8,941 nucleotides of DNA, from NCBI GenBank assembly GCA_902490245.1, contig CABUDB010000051.1:1-8941 (forward strand), written 5' to 3'. How positions within the stretch are numbered: position 1 is the first letter of the stretch; every line of letters begins with the position of its first letter. This document shows positions 5,760-8,941 of this stretch, piece by piece. This DNA comes from an uncultured Collinsella sp. (GTDB taxonomy: Bacteria > Actinomycetota > Coriobacteriia > Coriobacteriales > Coriobacteriaceae). A model generated the notes under the pieces. It searched no databases. It saw only the letters and a program-made list of their open reading frames with translations, and was not told the origin of the DNA. The position numbers were made by a program, and so were the translations under genes.

Positions 5760-6620
5760 ATGAAGCTGAAGAAGCTTGGCGCATTTGCCGCCACGGGTGC
5801 TATGGCGCTCGCCCTCGCTCTGACGGGCTGCGGCTCGTCCAACGCCACCTCTGGTTCTGATGCCGGTTCCAGCAGCTCTGACGATGCTAAGGTCGAGAAG
5901 GTCGACGGCTCCAAGGAGTACGCGCTTGTCAAGGACAGTACGCTGACCGTCGGCACCTCTGCCGAGTACGCTCCGTTTGAGTACAAGGATGACAACGGCG
6001 ATTATCAGGGCTTTGACCTTGAGCTCATCAAGGCTATCGGCGACAAGCTGGGCCTGGATGTCGAGTATGTCAACAATGACTTTGACACGCTGGTTCCGGG
6101 CGTCGCTTCGGGCGCCAAGTATGACGTCTCCATCGCGGCTATCACCGACACGCCCGAGCGTGAGAAGGAAGTCACTTTCTCTGATTCCTACTACATGGAC
6201 GATCAGGCTATCGTGACCAAGGTCGATAACACCGACATCACGGCCGATAACTTCAGCGAGAAGCTCAACAACGCCGACGCTACCATCATTGTCCAGTCTG
6301 GCTCGACCGCCGAGTCCTTTGCCCAGGAGAACTTCCCCAAGGCCAAGATCGTCCCCTACAAGGACGCTACCGAGTGCTTCAGCGCCCTGCAGTCCGATAA
6401 GGGCGACGCCGTAGTCACCAACCGCTCCGTTGCCAGCCAGCTGACCGCCGAGCAGTTCAACACCTGCCAGACCATCAAGCAGATCAGCACCGGCGAGGAG
6501 TACGCCATCGCCATCAACCAGGGCAACACTAAGCTCAAGGACGACATCAACCAGGCCATCAAGGACCTGACCGACGACGGCACCGTCGACGCCCTTATGG
6601 CTAAGTACAACATCAAGTAA
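5760..6620 (+). CDS. Polar amino acid ABC transporter substrate-binding lipoprotein
   Basis: A 286-residue extracellular solute-binding protein of family 3, lipid-anchored to the outer face of the membrane. The start at 5760 follows AAGGAG (5747-5752) at 7 nt. The lipoprotein signal is K-rich at the start, hydrophobic over 8-22, and has the lipobox L-T-G-C24. A Ser/Asp-rich linker (25-45) precedes the domain. Family motifs are SAEYAPFEY (67-75), YQGFDLELIKAIGDKLG (82-98), ITDTPERE with R134, predicted to bind the ligand carboxylate, FSDSYY (140-145) and QSGSTAE (179-185). Where the family usually has an aspartate for the ligand amino group (DAVVxD), this protein reads DAVVTN with Asn221. All lysine codons are AAG and C-ending codons dominate, consistent with high expression. 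It heads an operon with the permease and ATPase. The preferred amino acid cannot be assigned. Confidence 0.92.
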   Translation: MKLKKLGAFAATGAMALALALTGCGSSNATSGSDAGSSSSDDAKVEKVDGSKEYALVKDSTLTVGTSAEYAPFEYKDDNGDYQGFDLELIKAIGDKLGLDVEYVNNDFDTLVPGVASGAKYDVSIAAITDTPEREKEVTFSDSYYMDDQAIVTKVDNTDITADNFSEKLNNADATIIVQSGSTAESFAQENFPKAKIVPYKDATECFSALQSDKGDAVVTNRSVASQLTAEQFNTCQTIKQISTGEEYAIAINQGNTKLKDDINQAIKDLTDDGTVDALMAKYNIK

Positions 6621-6642
6621 AATAGCTACTTGATTGCGCGCG

Positions 6643-6673
6643 GGCCCTTTCCGTTTTGGCGGAGAGGGCCTTT
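6643..6673 (+). terminator. Hairpin between binding protein and permease, probably a leaky terminator
   Basis: An 11-bp stem pairs 6643-6653 with 6660-6670, with one G-T pair, and is followed by only TTT before GCG. It lies 22 nt after the binding-protein stop and ahead of the permease in the same direction. A partial terminator or mRNA-stabilising stem here would give more binding protein than membrane components, a common arrangement in ABC importers. Confidence 0.6.
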
Positions 6674-6726
6674 GCGCTTCTCTTGACGGAGAGCTTTTCC
6701 GTCTCGTTTTGCCGGCAACTTCTACG

Positions 6727-6733
6727 ATAGGAG
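6727..6733 (+). promoter_or_regulatory. Ribosome binding site that sets the permease TTG start
   Basis: ATAGGAG lies 5 nt before TTG at 6739. The longer in-frame opening at 6634 falls inside the intergenic hairpin region and has no such site, so the TTG is preferred. Confidence 0.65.
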
Positions 6734-6738
6734 CCACC

Positions 6739-8100
6739 TTGTCTCGACTGAACAAAGGGGCCGCGGAGCAGCGTTTTTCACTGCCCGCCTTGCTCCAAAA
6801 GCTAGCCTGCGTCATGGCCGTGGCGCTCGCGCTGGTGTGCGCGGGGGCATATGCGCCCACGACCGCCCAGGCGCTTGAGACCGCAAAGATTACCGCCCGA
6901 CCCAACACCGGTTCGGGCAGCACTGTGGTCGGCGGCACCGAGACGCGCATTACCTGGGAGGTTCAGGCCGATGCCGACGAGGAGCTGAGCGGTCTTTCTT
7001 TGACGTTTGTCGACGGCACGACGTTTGGTACCGATGACACGCGATTGACGATGCTCTCGGGCGAGGACCTCATGGATCGCACGCCCATGAAGCCCACGTG
7101 CAAGGCTGACGGCCAGACGCTCAAGATTGACTTTGGCGAGACGGCGCCTGCCGGCGGCTTTTTCCGTGTCGAGGTTTACGGCGTGACCTTCCCCGTCGAG
7201 GGCGGCGATGAGGCCTTTAGCGGCACCTACACTTTGGTCGATGGCTCGACCAAGAAGATCTCCAAGATTCCTTCCGTCGAGATTAAGGGCGTGACGGCAT
7301 TCGATAACTTCCTGGCCGACCTCAAGGAGCAGCCGTGGGTCGAGGCGTGGAACTCCAATATGTTCCTGCGCCTGTTCTTGAACCCGGTCATTTTGGTCCA
7401 AAGCCTGCCGATCGTCTTTAAGGGCTTCCTTATGTCGCTTTCGATCGTGCTTGTGGCGTTTCCGCTGGCCATTCCCTTTGGCTTTGCCCTGTCGCTCATG
7501 CGCATCTCCAAGTCGCGCATCCTGCGCTGCCTCGCCGGCATCTACGTGAATATCATTCGCGGTACGCCGGCGTTCCTGCAGATCTATATCGCGTTCTTCG
7601 GTCTGCCGTTGGCCGGCGTCAAGGTGGACGACTATGTTTTGGGCGTTATCGTCATGGCCATGAACTCGTCTGCGTACCTGTGCGAGATCTTCCGTGCCGG
7701 TATTCAATCGATCCCCAAGGGCCAAAACGAGGCTGCTCGCTCTCTGGGCATGAATGCCTTCCAGACGCTGCTCTACGTTATGATTCCGCAGACGTTCCGC
7801 AATGTTTTGCCTACGCTGACCAGCGAGTTTATCTTGCTTTACAAGGATACGTCGCTGCTTGCCGCCGTGGGTGTGGTCGAGATCGTCATGAACGCCCGTA
7901 CCATCGTGGCCACGACGGGCTCCATTACACCGTACGTGGTTGCCGCCCTGTTCTATCTGGTCATCACCCTGCCGCTCGCTCGCTTGGTGAGCGGTCTTGA
8001 GGCGAGGCTTTTGGGCACGGCCGAGACCAAGAAGAAGCGACCCGCCAAGAGCGCCGGACAGGTTGTCGCGACGCCTGCCGATCACATCGCCGGTCTGTAA
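6739..8100 (+). CDS. Amino acid ABC transporter permease with N-terminal exported domain
   Basis: A 453-residue membrane protein read from TTG at 6739. Residues 17-45 form a signal peptide or anchor ending in TTAQA. Residues about 47-184 are a Thr/Gly/Asp-rich, beta-strand-like domain expected outside the membrane. I do not recognise it. The last 240 residues are a polar amino acid permease of the HisM/GlnP type, with about five membrane helices (roughly 222-252, 265-292, 298-316, 356-382, 396-420). The segment NIIRGTPAFLQIYIAFFG (271-288) is typical, and the ATPase-contacting EAA loop reads EAARSLG at 331-337 with I349-P350 behind it. A basic tail (KKKRPAK) follows. Ordinary permeases of this family are about 215-250 residues, so the N-terminal addition is notable. 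The gene ends 12 nt before the ATPase start, and as the only permease it probably forms a homodimer. Confidence 0.88.
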   Translation: MSRLNKGAAEQRFSLPALLQKLACVMAVALALVCAGAYAPTTAQALETAKITARPNTGSGSTVVGGTETRITWEVQADADEELSGLSLTFVDGTTFGTDDTRLTMLSGEDLMDRTPMKPTCKADGQTLKIDFGETAPAGGFFRVEVYGVTFPVEGGDEAFSGTYTLVDGSTKKISKIPSVEIKGVTAFDNFLADLKEQPWVEAWNSNMFLRLFLNPVILVQSLPIVFKGFLMSLSIVLVAFPLAIPFGFALSLMRISKSRILRCLAGIYVNIIRGTPAFLQIYIAFFGLPLAGVKVDDYVLGVIVMAMNSSAYLCEIFRAGIQSIPKGQNEAARSLGMNAFQTLLYVMIPQTFRNVLPTLTSEFILLYKDTSLLAAVGVVEIVMNARTIVATTGSITPYVVAALFYLVITLPLARLVSGLEARLLGTAETKKKRPAKSAGQVVATPADHIAGL

Positions 8101-8112
8101 GGAGGTCCTATC

Positions 8113-8865
8113 ATGAGCGAAACCAATAACTCGAACGAGGTCGTCGTCAGCATCAAGAACCTCCAGAAGGCCTTTGGCGATAACGTGGTCCTGCGCGATA
8201 TCGATCTGGATGTGCATAAGGGCGAGGTCGTCGTAGTTCTGGGCCCTTCGGGCTCGGGCAAGTCGACGATGCTTCGCTGCATCAATCGTCTGGAGCATCC
8301 CACGAGCGGCTCGATTATCGTCGAGGGCGTGGATGTGTGCGCCAAGGGTGTCGACCTCAACAAAGTGCGCACGCACCTGGGCATGGTGTTTCAGCAGTTC
8401 AACCTGTTCCCGCACCTGTCGGTCAAAAAGAACGTCATGCTTGCGCAGCAAAAGGTGCTCAAGCGCAGCAAGGAAGAGGCCGAGAAGATCGCCGTCGAGG
8501 AGCTGACCAAGGTCGGTCTTGCCGAGCGTATCGACTTTATGCCGAGCCAGCTCTCGGGCGGCCAGCAGCAGCGCGTTGCCATCGCTCGCGCCCTGTCGAT
8601 GAACCCGCACGTCATGCTCTTTGACGAGGCCACCTCGGCGCTCGACCCCGAGCTCGTGCGCGACGTCCTGGGTGTCATGCGCGACTTGGCGCGCGACGGC
8701 ATGACCATGATCGTCGTGACGCACGAGATGGGCTTTGCCCGCGATGTCGCCGACCGCGTCGTCTTTATGGACGGCGGCGTCATTGTGGAAGAGGGTACGC
8801 CGAGTGAGGTCTTCGACCACCCCAAGAGCGAGCGCACCAAGGCGTTCCTGGGCAATATTTCGTAG
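8113..8865 (+). CDS. Polar amino acid ABC transporter ATP-binding protein
   Basis: A 250-residue cytosolic ATPase that powers the importer. The motifs are complete: Walker [10 protein letters not shown] (44-52), Q-loop Q94 in [10 protein letters not shown], signature LSGGQQQR (147-154), Walker [13 protein letters not shown] with D171 and E172, and the switch histidine H204 in VTHEMGFA. Full length and the NLFPH and [12 protein letters not shown] segments match the GlnQ/HisP subfamily. GGAGG at 8101-8105 directly follows the permease stop and precedes the ATG by 7 nt, so the two genes are translationally close in one operon. No clear terminator is visible in the 76 bp that remain. Confidence 0.97.
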   Translation: MSETNNSNEVVVSIKNLQKAFGDNVVLRDIDLDVHKGEVVVVLGPSGSGKSTMLRCINRLEHPTSGSIIVEGVDVCAKGVDLNKVRTHLGMVFQQFNLFPHLSVKKNVMLAQQKVLKRSKEEAEKIAVEELTKVGLAERIDFMPSQLSGGQQQRVAIARALSMNPHVMLFDEATSALDPELVRDVLGVMRDLARDGMTMIVVTHEMGFARDVADRVVFMDGGVIVEEGTPSEVFDHPKSERTKAFLGNIS

Positions 8866-8941
8866 CCGGTTGATGTAACTGCCGTTCCACGTCCTCCTTT
8901 CAACAGAATTATTTCTTGTCCGTGTTCGGTGATATCACAGA
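8866..8941. other. Downstream tail, no gene seen
   Basis: This short AT-richer stretch follows the ATPase stop. I see no terminator hairpin with a T-tract. A 10-bp perfect palindrome, GTGATATCAC, lies at 8929-8938, which is expected by chance several times in a window of this size. Confidence 0.5.

Noticed and set aside
5730..6950. A 406-codon minus-strand open frame opposite the binding-protein gene
   Set aside because: It is a shadow of a highly codon-biased gene. The plus-strand product has a lipobox and clear family motifs; the antisense product has none.
6802..8820. A 672-codon open frame on the minus strand, antisense to the permease and ATPase
   Set aside because: It lies wholly opposite two well-supported genes with complete motifs. 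Its translation is rich in Arg, His, Asp and Gln with no recognisable domain, as expected from the antisense of strongly GC-biased codons, and it ends inside the permease.
8891..8910. A minus-strand AAAGGAGG site near the right end
   Set aside because: The only reading frame after it runs antisense through the ATPase gene and has no sensible product.
8929..8938. Perfect palindrome GTGATATCAC
   Set aside because: Ten-base palindromes occur by chance about once per kilobase, and there is no promoter context inside the window to support an operator.

Overview
The window looks like a chromosomal segment of a GC-rich Gram-positive from the Coriobacteriia, with Collinsella or a close relative as the best guess. 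The guess rests on the strong G/C bias at third codon positions, strong Shine-Dalgarno sites paired with GTG or TTG starts, the style of the secreted YY/GW-ending protein at the left end, and a polar amino acid ABC cassette whose permease carries an extra secreted domain. Nothing here proves the genus. I see no rRNA, tRNA, CRISPR array, transposase or phage gene.

Layout. Positions 1-216 are a leader with several inverted repeats. It precedes a secreted coiled-coil protein (217-993) that ends in a large hairpin terminator. A 68-residue two-helix membrane protein (1174-1380) follows and meets a convergent gene at a bidirectional terminator (about 1413-1457). Two minus-strand genes come next: a ketopantoate reductase-family enzyme (1490-2404) and, upstream of it, a cyclase/kynurenine-formamidase-family metal hydrolase (2527-3297), with a terminator-like hairpin between them. 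A 162-bp divergent spacer separates the cyclase from a plus-strand aldo/keto reductase with two C-terminal iron-sulfur cysteine clusters (3460-4650). After a conspicuous 60-nt imperfect palindrome comes deoxyribonuclease IV (4746-5612).

The right third is an ABC importer operon for a polar amino acid: a lipoprotein substrate-binding protein (5760-6620), a permease with an N-terminal exported domain (6739-8100) and the ATPase (8113-8865). A probable promoter with a palindrome across its -35 lies ahead of it. A hairpin between the binding protein and the permease probably makes the first gene the most expressed. With one permease gene, the transporter is expected to be a permease homodimer with an ATPase homodimer, fed by the lipoprotein.

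Most of the window is ordinary housekeeping and metabolic content. The parts most worth a second look are the permease fusion, the 4664-4723 palindrome, the secreted protein with its structured leader, and departures from family consensus at single residues in the cyclase (Gln70) and the binding protein (Asn221). I found no convincing defence system, toxin-antitoxin pair or other new multi-gene system.
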